A stretch of 26,224 bases of DNA from an uncultured Propionivibrio sp. (GTDB lineage Bacteria > Pseudomonadota > Gammaproteobacteria > Burkholderiales > Rhodocyclaceae). The notes under the pieces were generated by a model, which was not told where the DNA came from, ran no database searches, and worked only from the letters and a program-made list of their open reading frames with translations. The position numbers and the translations under genes are program-made. The stretch covers positions 1-26,224 of the forward strand of contig CALHZD010000097.1 of NCBI GenBank assembly GCA_938040985.1, in the 5' to 3' direction. Shown here piece after piece: positions 16,748-23,013 of the stretch (within the stretch, counting starts at the first letter, position 1; each line of letters begins with the position of its first letter).

Positions 16748-17271
16748 TCGCCGGCATCGGTACGGATATTGTCGCCGTCGCCCGGCTCGGCCGGCTCTAC
16801 CGGCGCTACGGCGAACGGTTGCTGGACAAGCTGCTGGCGCCTGGCGAGCGCGCCGCCTTTGACTGTGCACGCGCCTCTATCGATGTCGCCGAATCCGCCG
16901 ATCCCGTCGATTCGACCGGCTCAGGTGATTCGGCCACGCCTGCTTTTGTGCGCCCCGCGCGTTTTCTCGCCAAGCGCTTCGCCGCCAAGGAGGCGCTGGG
17001 CAAGGCGCTCGGCATCGGCGTGGCCGCGCCGGCCACACTGCCCAACGTCCGCGTGATGCACGATGCGGCTGGACGCCCCGGTTTTGAATTCGCGCCCGAA
17101 CTGGCGGCCTACCTCGCCGAACGCGGCATCGGCCGGGCGCATCTTTCGCTCAGCGACGAAGCCGACTACGCCGTCGCCTTCGTTATCCTCGAAAGCGCGC
17201 CGCCCCTGCCGGCAGCGTCCGAAAAACCGGTGCCCGCGGGGATTACGGGCTTAGAGGCTGAACGGCGATGA
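16744..17271 (+). CDS. acpS: Holo-[acyl-carrier-protein] synthase with a repeat insertion
   Basis: Transfers 4'-phosphopantetheine from CoA to acyl carrier protein. The Mg-binding IAGIGTDIVAVARLGRL and the RFLAKRFAAKEALGKALG motif are intact, and LSDEADYAVAFVILE closes the fold. At 175 residues it is well above the family's usual 120-130. The excess is an insertion at residues 47-64 encoded by six 9-bp units (16882-16935), reading DVAESADPVDSTGSGDSA, plus a tail of about 25 residues after the normal end. The insertion falls between the first helix and the RFLAKRF helix, where a loop is expected, so activity is probably kept. It is coupled to pdxJ and nagZ by ATGA overlaps. Confidence 0.92.
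   Translation: MIAGIGTDIVAVARLGRLYRRYGERLLDKLLAPGERAAFDCARASIDVAESADPVDSTGSGDSATPAFVRPARFLAKRFAAKEALGKALGIGVAAPATLPNVRVMHDAAGRPGFEFAPELAAYLAERGIGRAHLSLSDEADYAVAFVILESAPPLPAASEKPVPAGITGLEAERR
16882..16935 (+). repeat. 9-bp-period minisatellite within acpS
   Basis: Six consecutive nonamers are visible: GATGTCGCC, GAATCCGCC, GATCCCGTC, GATTCGACC, GGCTCAGGT, GATTCGGCC. The period keeps the frame and encodes an Asp/Ser-rich linker. Confidence 0.65.
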
Positions 17272-18365
17272 ATCCCGCCGCCTTTTCCCCAAACGCCGCC
17301 GCATGCGCCCCCGCGCATACGCCGCTGCGCGGCCCGCTGATGATCGACATTGCCGGAACAGCGCTGACGGCGCTCGAACGCGAACGGCTTGCCCATCCCC
17401 TCGTCGGCGGGCTGATCCTCTTTGCGCGCAATTACGCCTCGCCCGAACAGCTCGCCGCCCTGTGCGCGGAAGTCCATGCGCTGCGCACGCCGCCCCTGCT
17501 GATCGCCATCGACCACGAAGGCGGCCGCGTGCAGCGCTGCCGTAAAGGCTTTACCCGCCTGCCGCCCATGCGCGCGCTCGGCCGCCTGTGGGAAGGCGCG
17601 TCGGAGGGCAAAACAGAAAAGTCAGAAAAATCAGGAAAAGTGGCGGCCTGCCGGGTTGCCTTCGACATCGGCTTTGTCCTGGCTGCCGAACTGCTCGCTT
17701 GTGGCGTCGATTTCTCCTTTACGCCGGTGCTCGACCTCGACTGGGGGCGCAACCGCGTTGTCGGCGACCGCGCTTTTCACGGCAATCCAGCGGCAGTCGC
17801 AGAACTGGCCGGCGCGCTGATCGCCGGCCTGCGCCACGCCGGCATGGCCGCCTGCGGTAAGCATTTCCCCGGACACGGCTGGGCCGAAGCCGACTCACAC
17901 GTTGCCGTCCCCGTCGATACGCGCACTCTGGCGGAGCTGCAAACCGACATCGAACCTTATCGCCGGCTGCGGCTTGACGCCGTGATGCCGGCGCACGTCA
18001 TCTACCCGGAGGTTGACGCACGCCCCGCCGGATTCTCGAAACACTGGCATCGCTATCTGCGCCACGTGCTGAAATTCAACGGCGCCGTGTTCAGCGACGA
18101 CCTGTCCATGCAGGGCGCCGGCGTTGCCGGCGACATCGTTGCGCGGGCGCAGGCCGCCTGGTCAGCCGGCTGCGACATGCTGCCTGTCTGCAACGTCCCG
18201 GACGCGGTTGGCGATCTGCTCGCGCGCTGGCATCCCCGCCTGGTCAAGCGGCACGCCCGGCGTATCGGCAAACTATTCCCCACCCCGAAAATGACGCCTA
18301 AAGCGCTCCTCGATTCGCCGCATTACCGAGCCGGCGTCAGCGCCGCGCGGCAATTGCTGGCGTAG
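17268..18365 (+). CDS. nagZ: Beta-N-acetylhexosaminidase NagZ
   Basis: Cytoplasmic family-3 glycosidase that releases GlcNAc from muropeptides in cell-wall recycling. It is 365 residues. RGPLMIDIAGTALTALERER, HPLVGGLILFARNY and IDHEGGRVQR start the barrel. KHFPGHG lies at 198-204, with the catalytic His211 in DSHVAVP and the nucleophile Asp in FSDDLSMQGAG (277-278). A stretch at residues 113-124, EGKTEKSEKSGK, is an insertion made of 9-bp repeats (17604-17639) in a surface loop. QRC replaces the more usual QRF. The ATG at 17268 overlaps the acpS stop; an internal ATG at 17340 would remove the conserved RGP, so the longer form is kept. Confidence 0.94.
   Translation: MNPAAFSPNAAACAPAHTPLRGPLMIDIAGTALTALERERLAHPLVGGLILFARNYASPEQLAALCAEVHALRTPPLLIAIDHEGGRVQRCRKGFTRLPPMRALGRLWEGASEGKTEKSEKSGKVAACRVAFDIGFVLAAELLACGVDFSFTPVLDLDWGRNRVVGDRAFHGNPAAVAELAGALIAGLRHAGMAACGKHFPGHGWAEADSHVAVPVDTRTLAELQTDIEPYRRLRLDAVMPAHVIYPEVDARPAGFSKHWHRYLRHVLKFNGAVFSDDLSMQGAGVAGDIVARAQAAWSAGCDMLPVCNVPDAVGDLLARWHPRLVKRHARRIGKLFPTPKMTPKALLDSPHYRAGVSAARQLLA
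17604..17639 (+). repeat. 9-bp-period minisatellite within nagZ
   Basis: Four nonamers are visible: GAGGGCAAA, ACAGAAAAG, TCAGAAAAA, TCAGGAAAA. It is A-rich against a GC-rich gene and encodes a Lys/Glu/Ser linker. Confidence 0.6.
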
Positions 18366-18396
18366 TCGCCGCCGCCGCGCACGGCATGATGTCGGC

Positions 18397-18416
18397 CTGA
18401 GGCTGCGGCCTTTTTG
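18397..18416 (+). terminator. Probable intrinsic terminator after nagZ
   Basis: AGGC-TGCG-GCCT, within a longer GGCC/GGCC dyad, is followed by a run of five T. It lies about 35 bases after the nagZ stop and would end the lepA-to-nagZ transcription block. Confidence 0.55.
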
Positions 18417-18445
18417 CTGACGCGGAAGCAAACAAGCAAGCAAAG

Positions 18446-18508
18446 CTCGGAAGGTAGGGAAGGTTTGGGAGGCTCGAGAGGTTCGGAAGGCTCGGAAGGC
18501 TCGGGATG
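18446..18508 (+). repeat. Intergenic 9-bp-period minisatellite
   Basis: Seven nonamers follow without a gap: CTCGGAAGG, TAGGGAAGG, TTTGGGAGG, CTCGAGAGG, TTCGGAAGG, CTCGGAAGG, CTCGGGATG. This is the clearest member of the 9-bp family in the window. No gene covers it with confidence. Confidence 0.8.
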
Positions 18509-18617
18509 CAAAGCGCCGGAAAGCCGTTGGGCGCGGATCCATCGCCTGTTGGCAGATGACAGACCGCGAATTTCACCCTCGCCTGCCGCACCGCCACGAC
18601 ACCCGCCACAGTACCTG

Positions 18618-18769
18618 CCCCGAACCCCGCGTAAAACGGGCATTTCCGAAGCCCCTGCCTGCCAGCCCAGTGTTTACGGGCGTTTCCGGCTACCCCTGGC
18701 TGAAACGCCCATTCCACGCGGGTTTCCGGGTAGCCTACCCGCAAACGCCCTGTTGACGTGGGCTTGCGG
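18618..18769. repeat. Hairpin array A: four palindromic units with a 40-42 bp period
   Basis: Four units each have a nine-base loop followed by a right arm beginning GGG, at 18638, 18678, 18720 and 18760. The consensus arms are GGAAACGCCC and GGGCGTTTCC. Loops are GCGTAAAAC, AGTGTTTAC, ATTCCACGC and TGTTGACGT. Unit 4 has the best stem, CCGCAAACGCCC against GGGCTTGCGG with a two-base bulge; the left arms of units 1 and 2 are degenerate. It shares loop order with array B. No gene lies in 18366-19136 apart from this array, the terminator, the minisatellite and the downstream block. Confidence 0.8.
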
Positions 18770-18891
18770 TCAATCGATTTAGATAGCCGGGCGTTACATC
18801 CAGAATGCGCAGGCAGTAAATCGGCAGTGCTGCTACAAAAAAATGAGTAGTGCCCTTCCCAGCCAGCCGCCCGTGCATCATCGGCGCGACA

Positions 18892-18962
18892 CTGCATCTT
18901 TCCACAATCCCTATACAAGCCCATTGACAGGCGCATAGGAAAGGTCTAGCTTGCCACGCATT
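18892..18962. repeat. Conserved block downstream of array A (copy 1)
   Basis: About 70 bases starting CTGCATCTTTCCACA, with AGCCCATTGACAG in the middle and CTAGCTTGCCA near the end. It recurs at 20929-20997 with roughly 80 percent identity by eye. In both places it follows a hairpin array and precedes an AT-rich gene, so it may be the far end of one repeated element or a shared promoter/regulatory region. Confidence 0.7.
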
Positions 18963-19136
18963 ATCGTGTGCGACTTATGCCTTCCTTAACTCCCGGCACG
19001 CATTAGGCAGGTTTCTGATTTTGCCGGAACAGCTTTAAAGCATGGCAAATAAAGCATCAAATAATGTATCAGGAATAATCCCTTCATAATCCGGTATCAA
19101 TCTTGACGGAAAATTAATACTTATTGGACGTCAGAT

Positions 19137-19697
19137 ATGGAGCATCCTCAAACACAAAAAAGCCTGATAGAAATCCTGAAAGATGATGGTTCGTTATATG
19201 TAGCGGGCTATATCTTAATCTGTCTATTTATTCCATATTTTCTTCCGCAAGGTTTTATTACTTTTCTTAAACCCTATGCGCTGTTAGTTGCCAAAATTAT
19301 TCCTAATATCGTGGTCTTTGCAAATTACTCCCCTGATCCCGATCTGGTTTTATGTGTTTTTGCCACCCATTGGATGCTATGTCCTTTATATATAATTCTT
19401 TTTTTAAAAAGAAACTGGTATCTTGAAAAAAGAAAAATCGGATTTTTTAAGCGATTATGCTTAATAATTATATTATTTGCATTTTTGTATGCTATTATTT
19501 TTTTACCAAAACAGTGGCAGCTAGGCAATTCTCCACTTACTAAAATAAGAGCTTTTGAAGAGTTAATGCATAATTACCTTTGGGCTAACTTTTTTTTCGC
19601 ATTTGCTGAGGTGTGTACTGCTACATTTCTTATTTTTGCATTAATATTTTTACTTACAGGTTCACGTCCTTTATCAGACGTGTTTGGTCGCAAATAA
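19137..19697 (+). CDS. AT-rich ORFan multi-pass membrane protein
   Basis: I do not recognise this protein. It is 186 residues with about five hydrophobic segments (roughly 20-44, 48-63, 70-90, 105-124, 147-173) separated by short basic loops such as KRNWYLEKRKIGFFKR, consistent with an inner-membrane protein. The DNA is markedly AT-rich next to GC-rich core genes, which suggests transfer. The ATG at 19137 has a weak GGA eight bases upstream. It lies between hairpin array A and single unit C. Size and topology would fit an immunity-type protein, but nothing in the window supports a specific role. Confidence 0.7.
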   Translation: MEHPQTQKSLIEILKDDGSLYVAGYILICLFIPYFLPQGFITFLKPYALLVAKIIPNIVVFANYSPDPDLVLCVFATHWMLCPLYIILFLKRNWYLEKRKIGFFKRLCLIIILFAFLYAIIFLPKQWQLGNSPLTKIRAFEELMHNYLWANFFFAFAEVCTATFLIFALIFLLTGSRPLSDVFGRK

Positions 19698-19713
19698 TTT
19701 TTGAGGTTTAATC

Positions 19714-19806
19714 ATGCTTAATACTATTGATAGAAATTATCTTAATGATATGTATTCAGCTATTGTTTCTGGTTATTCTGCCGTGGCGGTGGCATCATAC
19801 TTCTAA
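19714..19806 (+). CDS. 30-codon ORF, possible small protein or truncated gene start
   Basis: A short frame starts MLNTIDRNYLNDMYSAIVSG and ends SAVAVASYF. GAGG at 19703-19706, seven bases before the ATG, is a better ribosome binding site than that of the upstream gene, whose stop is 17 bases away. AT-rich sequence ends within this ORF and GC-rich repeat sequence begins just after, so it may be the intact start of a longer gene cut off by a rearrangement. The tail is hydrophobic. Function unknown. Confidence 0.4.
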   Translation: MLNTIDRNYLNDMYSAIVSGYSAVAVASYF

Positions 19807-19957
19807 GAAATAACGGCCTGAGCTTTTAATCTTTTTGGCGCACTGCCGGCCGCGCGGTAAAGAAACATTGCCGGTTGAATCACCGCCACCAGCCAGAAGC
19901 CACCGCAGACCCTCCACCCCCCGCTACAGACCTACGACACCGACACCTCGCCTACCC

Positions 19958-19986
19958 CGAACCCCACGTAAAACGTGGCATCTCCA
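19958..19986. repeat. Single hairpin unit C of the array family
   Basis: It has the same CCCCGAACCCC entry as units A1 and B1, but the core is CCACGT-AAA-ACGTGG, a perfect six-base stem, where A1/B1 have CCCG/CGGG. Both arms have changed together, which supports selection on pairing. No further units follow. The surrounding 19807-20072 holds no gene. Confidence 0.6.
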
Positions 19987-20072
19987 GGGAGCCTGCCCGC
20001 CGGCGCAGCCCTTCCGGTCGGCCCGACACGGCGAAACATTCAGGCAACACGACACACCGGAAAGGATCTCCC

Positions 20073-20612
20073 ATGACCTGGCTCTTTTACGCGCTGCTCG
20101 CCGCCCTTTTCGCCGCGCTGACCGCCATCTTCGCCAAGATCGGACTGCACGGCATCGACAGCGACTTCGCCACCCTCATCCGCACCGTGATGATCGTTTT
20201 TATCGTCGCCCTGTGGGTCAGCTATCTCGGCAAATGGCAGCCGCTCGCCCAGATCACCCACCGGCAATGGCTCTTCCTCTTCCTTTCCGCCGCAGCAACG
20301 GGCTTCTCATGGCTGTTCTACTTCAAGGCGCTGCAAACCGGCAGCGCCGCACACGTCGCGCCGGTAGACAAACTCTCCGTCGTCTTTGTCGCCCTCTTTG
20401 CCGTCACCTTTCTCGGCGAACGGCTCAACGCCAGAGAATGGCTGGGCATCGCCCTCATTGTCGGCGGCATCGTGCTGCTCACCCTGCACCCTGCCGCCCC
20501 GCCCGCAAGCGAAGAAACGCCAGCCGGCTCCGGCAGATTGGACAATTCCGGCGACTCGCAGGCCTTAGCCCCTCCGCACCCCATGACGGGCCGCAATGAC
20601 GGGCAATCCTGA
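20073..20612 (+). CDS. Half-size EamA/DMT-family transporter
   Basis: A single EamA domain of about 140 residues: MTWLFYALLAALFAALTAIF opens the first helix, then DFATLIRTVMIVFIVALWVS, WLFLFLSAAATGFSWLFYFK, DKLSVVFVALFAVTFLGERL and WLGIALIVGGIVLLTL, i.e. five helices. Such half transporters act as dimers; the substrate is unknown. AGGA six bases before ATG 20073 fixes the start. The open frame reaches back to 19875 but that part is repeat DNA. After the usual end a 40-residue hydrophilic tail (PPASEETPAGSGRLDNSGDS and beyond) follows, probably added by readthrough into flanking repeat sequence. Confidence 0.85.
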   Translation: MTWLFYALLAALFAALTAIFAKIGLHGIDSDFATLIRTVMIVFIVALWVSYLGKWQPLAQITHRQWLFLFLSAAATGFSWLFYFKALQTGSAAHVAPVDKLSVVFVALFAVTFLGERLNAREWLGIALIVGGIVLLTLHPAAPPASEETPAGSGRLDNSGDSQALAPPHPMTGRNDGQS

Positions 20613-20698
20613 CGCCCTCATCGAATACCCGAGGTGCCGGCAACACCGCCGCCGACCAGAAATACCGCAGACCCGTCACAATATCCACCACCACGCCT

Positions 20699-20851
20699 GC
20701 CCCGAACCCCGCGTAAAACGGGCATCTCCAAAGCTCCTGCCCGCTAGCCCAATGTTTACGGGCATTTCCATCCTACCTACCCGCTAGCCCACTGTTTACA
20801 AGGATTTCCAGCCTGCATGCCCGCAAACGCCCTATTGACGCGGGCTTGCGG
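20699..20851. repeat. Hairpin array B: four palindromic units with a 40-42 bp period
   Basis: Nine-base loops lie at 20711, 20751, 20791 and 20833: GCGTAAAAC, AATGTTTAC, ACTGTTTAC, TATTGACGC. The units are in the same order as array A, and the arms of units A4 and B4 are identical (CCGCAAACGCCC and GGGCTTGCGG). Unit 3 has a decayed right arm (AAGGATTTCC). A and B are therefore copies of one array. No gene occupies 20613-21046 apart from this array and the block after it. Confidence 0.8.
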
Positions 20852-20928
20852 CCTGCCAGTTTAGCCGCTTGGGTGCAGTAATAGATGAAACCACGTTTAA
20901 GAATCTAAAAAGCTAAGAAGCTAAAGCC

Positions 20929-20997
20929 CTGCATCTTTCCACACCCCTATTTCAGCCCATTGACAGCCGGGTAACGCAGGACTAGCCTGCCAGCATT
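20929..20997. repeat. Conserved block downstream of array B (copy 2)
   Basis: Second copy of the block at 18892-18962: CTGCATCTTTCCACA, then AGCCCATTGACAG, then CTAGCCTGCCA and GCATT. It ends 50 bases before the lipoprotein start. Confidence 0.7.
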
Positions 20998-21046
20998 GTT
21001 CATTAGCGCACATAAAGGCCGCTTCTTCTTGAATGGAGAAAACTGC

Positions 21047-21727
21047 ATGAACAAGATTTCCACGTTTTACGGCGCCCCGCTTCAGGCTTTCGGTCATTGG
21101 CAGCGTATGCAGCGGGATGGTGCATGCCAATACTCAATATCCCTTCCGGCATTCTCCGCACAAAATAACAAAGGAAATCATAAAAGGGGGCGATTCTTTC
21201 GTCCGCTTAAGGCGTTCTTTTTCCTGTTTTTGCTGCTTATGCTTGCCAGCTGTTCCAACGAACCCAAATTGCCCGAACCACCGATTGTTTTTCCGTTCTC
21301 GGCATGGAAAGCAGGTGAGAAACTGGATTTTCAGTTTAGGATTAAGGAAAAATACCTTTATGAATTTTCGATAGATATTTATTACAAAGAACGGGCAAAA
21401 GACGATTATGAAGACATGGAGCGTGTTCGCAAACTTGTTGGAACTTATGGCCGGGATAGTACTGGAAAAATAAAAAACCCAGGCATTTCAATTCCATTAA
21501 CACTTAAAGTTATTCGAGAGGATAATGATGAAGCAAAGACTATTATTAACGAAACAATTTATGAACTTGAAAAGTATGCCCAAGGCGGAAATAGCTTCAG
21601 CAAAATGATTACTGAAGCTGTTTTAGAGCCAGGCAATTACCGATGCCAGGTAGAAAGTCTTTTAGATATTCCCGAATTTGCAGGTAGGGAAATGAAGTTT
21701 TTCCTAGCAAAAAATCACGCCAAGTAA
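21047..21727 (+). CDS. Putative DUF5625-like lipoprotein
   Basis: A 226-residue protein with a hydrophobic stretch KAFFFLFLLLMLASCSN ending in a lipobox (LASC, Cys69), so a lipoprotein processed by signal peptidase II is predicted. The mature part PPIVFPFSAWKAGEKLDFQF followed by KLVGTYGRDSTGKIKNPGI and a late EPGNYRCQVESL resembles, as I recall the family, DUF5625 proteins of unknown function; this match is from memory. The ATG at 21047 has GGAG nine bases upstream, but it gives an unusually long 50-residue leader before the signal peptide. The coding DNA is AT-rich after about 21330. A companion gene follows closely. Confidence 0.65.
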   Translation: MNKISTFYGAPLQAFGHWQRMQRDGACQYSISLPAFSAQNNKGNHKRGRFFRPLKAFFFLFLLLMLASCSNEPKLPEPPIVFPFSAWKAGEKLDFQFRIKEKYLYEFSIDIYYKERAKDDYEDMERVRKLVGTYGRDSTGKIKNPGISIPLTLKVIREDNDEAKTIINETIYELEKYAQGGNSFSKMITEAVLEPGNYRCQVESLLDIPEFAGREMKFFLAKNHAK

Positions 21728-21761
21728 AGGAGAACTATCCTACAAACTTTTACCATCAAGG

Positions 21762-22250
21762 TTGCTGAAAAAGGAATGGGACTTAGAAAGTATAACAAGG
21801 GTTTTTAAGAAACAAATATCAATTATTTTTGGTACGAATATGGCACAGTACGTAATTAGGAAAATGTTAGGTATAAATAAATTTGGGCTGACAATAAGCC
21901 TTTTAACTTTAATATTTGCTTTATTTATTTTCCCAATATTTACCTCAATGGTTTATGTTAATGAGTATGTTCGCGTGGAAATTACGCATTTACTAAAATC
22001 AGAATCATGCGAGACCGCATACACTCACAGAAATGCAAATCCATTAAACCCTTTGGAATTTTACCTAAACTATAGATACTGGTTATCTGATTACAGACTG
22101 CCTGACGCCTATCTGGAAAATAAAGATTACTCTAACTGCCTAAATCGGGCCTTGAATAAAATGATAGCGTTAAAAAACTCCGGGAATAATTCATGTGTCG
22201 CTTTTATCAATTCTCACGGCGAGGTAAGCGCCAGACTATGTTTAGATTAA
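21762..22250 (+). CDS. ORFan single-span membrane protein, start uncertain
   Basis: I do not recognise it. It is 162 residues from a TTG at 21762, with one strong hydrophobic helix FGLTISLLTLIFALFIFPIF near residues 41-60 and a soluble part rich in Tyr, Asn and paired Cys (SESCETAY, SNCLNRAL, NSCVAFIN). AAGGAG at 21727-21732 sits about 30 bases before the TTG, too far to use, and the frame is open back past it without a normal start, so the true start may be mutated. An internal ATG at 21840 would give 136 residues. It is AT-rich like its neighbours and probably cotranscribed with the lipoprotein. Confidence 0.55.
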   Translation: MLKKEWDLESITRVFKKQISIIFGTNMAQYVIRKMLGINKFGLTISLLTLIFALFIFPIFTSMVYVNEYVRVEITHLLKSESCETAYTHRNANPLNPLEFYLNYRYWLSDYRLPDAYLENKDYSNCLNRALNKMIALKNSGNNSCVAFINSHGEVSARLCLD

Positions 22251-22270
22251 TTAATTCTAAAATCAGCCTG

Positions 22271-22396
22271 TCATTCCATCTGTTGTAATAGCCGGAAAAA
22301 ATCTTCTATGAATTTTTCTGCGCTGTCCTTTGTTTTCTGGGAAATGACTAAAACAACAAAATTATTATTTGCGACGCCTCTAGCTAATGCTATTAA
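22271..22396 (-). pseudogene. Possible remnant of a gene 3' end
   Basis: On the minus strand a 41-codon frame without a normal start reads LIALARGVANNNFVVLVISQ, then KTKDSAEKFIEDFFRLLQQM, and stops at 22271. Composition looks coding (amphipathic C-terminal helix), and it begins exactly at the end of the membrane-protein gene on the same strand, in another frame. It is probably the tail of a lost or frameshifted gene. Family unknown. Confidence 0.3.
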
Positions 22397-22809
22397 CTAA
22401 ATAACCACGAAACGATGGAAACTATCGCTCCGAATGCCAATACAATTTTCCATACCGCATTATTTGCACTGAATTTAAAAGCAAATCCAGAGCTTGTTTT
22501 TATCAACAAACTGGCAATAAAAATTAGATAACCAATCAAAGGAAAAGCTGTCATTACAAGAAATATTTTCCATGAAGACACAGAGAACATATCGTTATAC
22601 TGTTCTTTTGGTAATACTAGAATTAATAGTAAAAAAATTATTGAAATAAAAAGGCAAATAATAGATACCACTTTCCCTTTTTGAGGCCATGGAAAAAACA
22701 GGCTCCATATGTCAATCTTCTTTTTTTCCTCTAGCATAAAATGTAAAAGGGTTCCGTGACCCATAACAAAAAATAAAGAAACGCACCCTAAAAGAAATAC
22801 AAAAACCAT
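22393..22809 (-). CDS. AT-rich ORFan four-helix membrane protein
   Basis: A 138-residue protein of unknown family with four predicted membrane segments (about 1-24, 46-66, 80-103, 119-137). A basic loop EEKKKIDIW and WPQKGK separates the first two. AGGAG eight bases before the ATG at 22809 supports it as a real gene. It converges with the lipoprotein/ORFan pair on the plus strand and shares their AT-rich composition, so all belong to one acquired segment. The 200 bases upstream (22810-23013) hold no other gene I can see. Confidence 0.65.
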   Translation of the reverse strand: MVFVFLLGCVSLFFVMGHGTLLHFMLEEKKKIDIWSLFFPWPQKGKVVSIICLFISIIFLLLILVLPKEQYNDMFSVSSWKIFLVMTAFPLIGYLIFIASLLIKTSSGFAFKFSANNAVWKIVLAFGAIVSIVSWLFS

Positions 22810-23013
22810 TTTATAAACTCCTAAAATTTATCTGGCAACTTTTTATATTCTGCCTAAATTCATAGTTTTTTACCTTCACCTTTTTCTTTATTCAATAGAA
22901 CCTATAGATGCCCAGCCCTAAAAAATCTCCATCTGAAAAACTTGTACTTTTTGCAATTTATCCGGCCGGTTTTATTTTGCCCGCCGGCGTAAGTTGGCGG
23001 ATATGGGGCGATT

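Noticed and set aside
18414..18782. Short plus-strand ORFs in the nagZ-downstream region, and minus-strand frames with PSEPSEP repeats
   Set aside because: They are translations of the 9-bp minisatellite and hairpin array in a stop-poor GC-rich region; no ribosome binding site or family.
19875..20072. 66-residue N-terminal extension of the EamA protein
   Set aside because: It is Pro/Arg-rich sequence translated from repeat DNA; AGGA before ATG 20073 and the helix-starting MTWLFYALL define the start.
18618..20851. CRISPR array
   Set aside because: Units have a 40-bp period, but the repeats are imperfect, the variable part is a nine-base loop inside a palindrome, each array has only four units, and no cas gene is present.
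18366..22980. Insertion sequence or prophage as the source of the ORFans
   Set aside because: No transposase, integrase, terminal inverted repeat pair or target duplication could be recognised.
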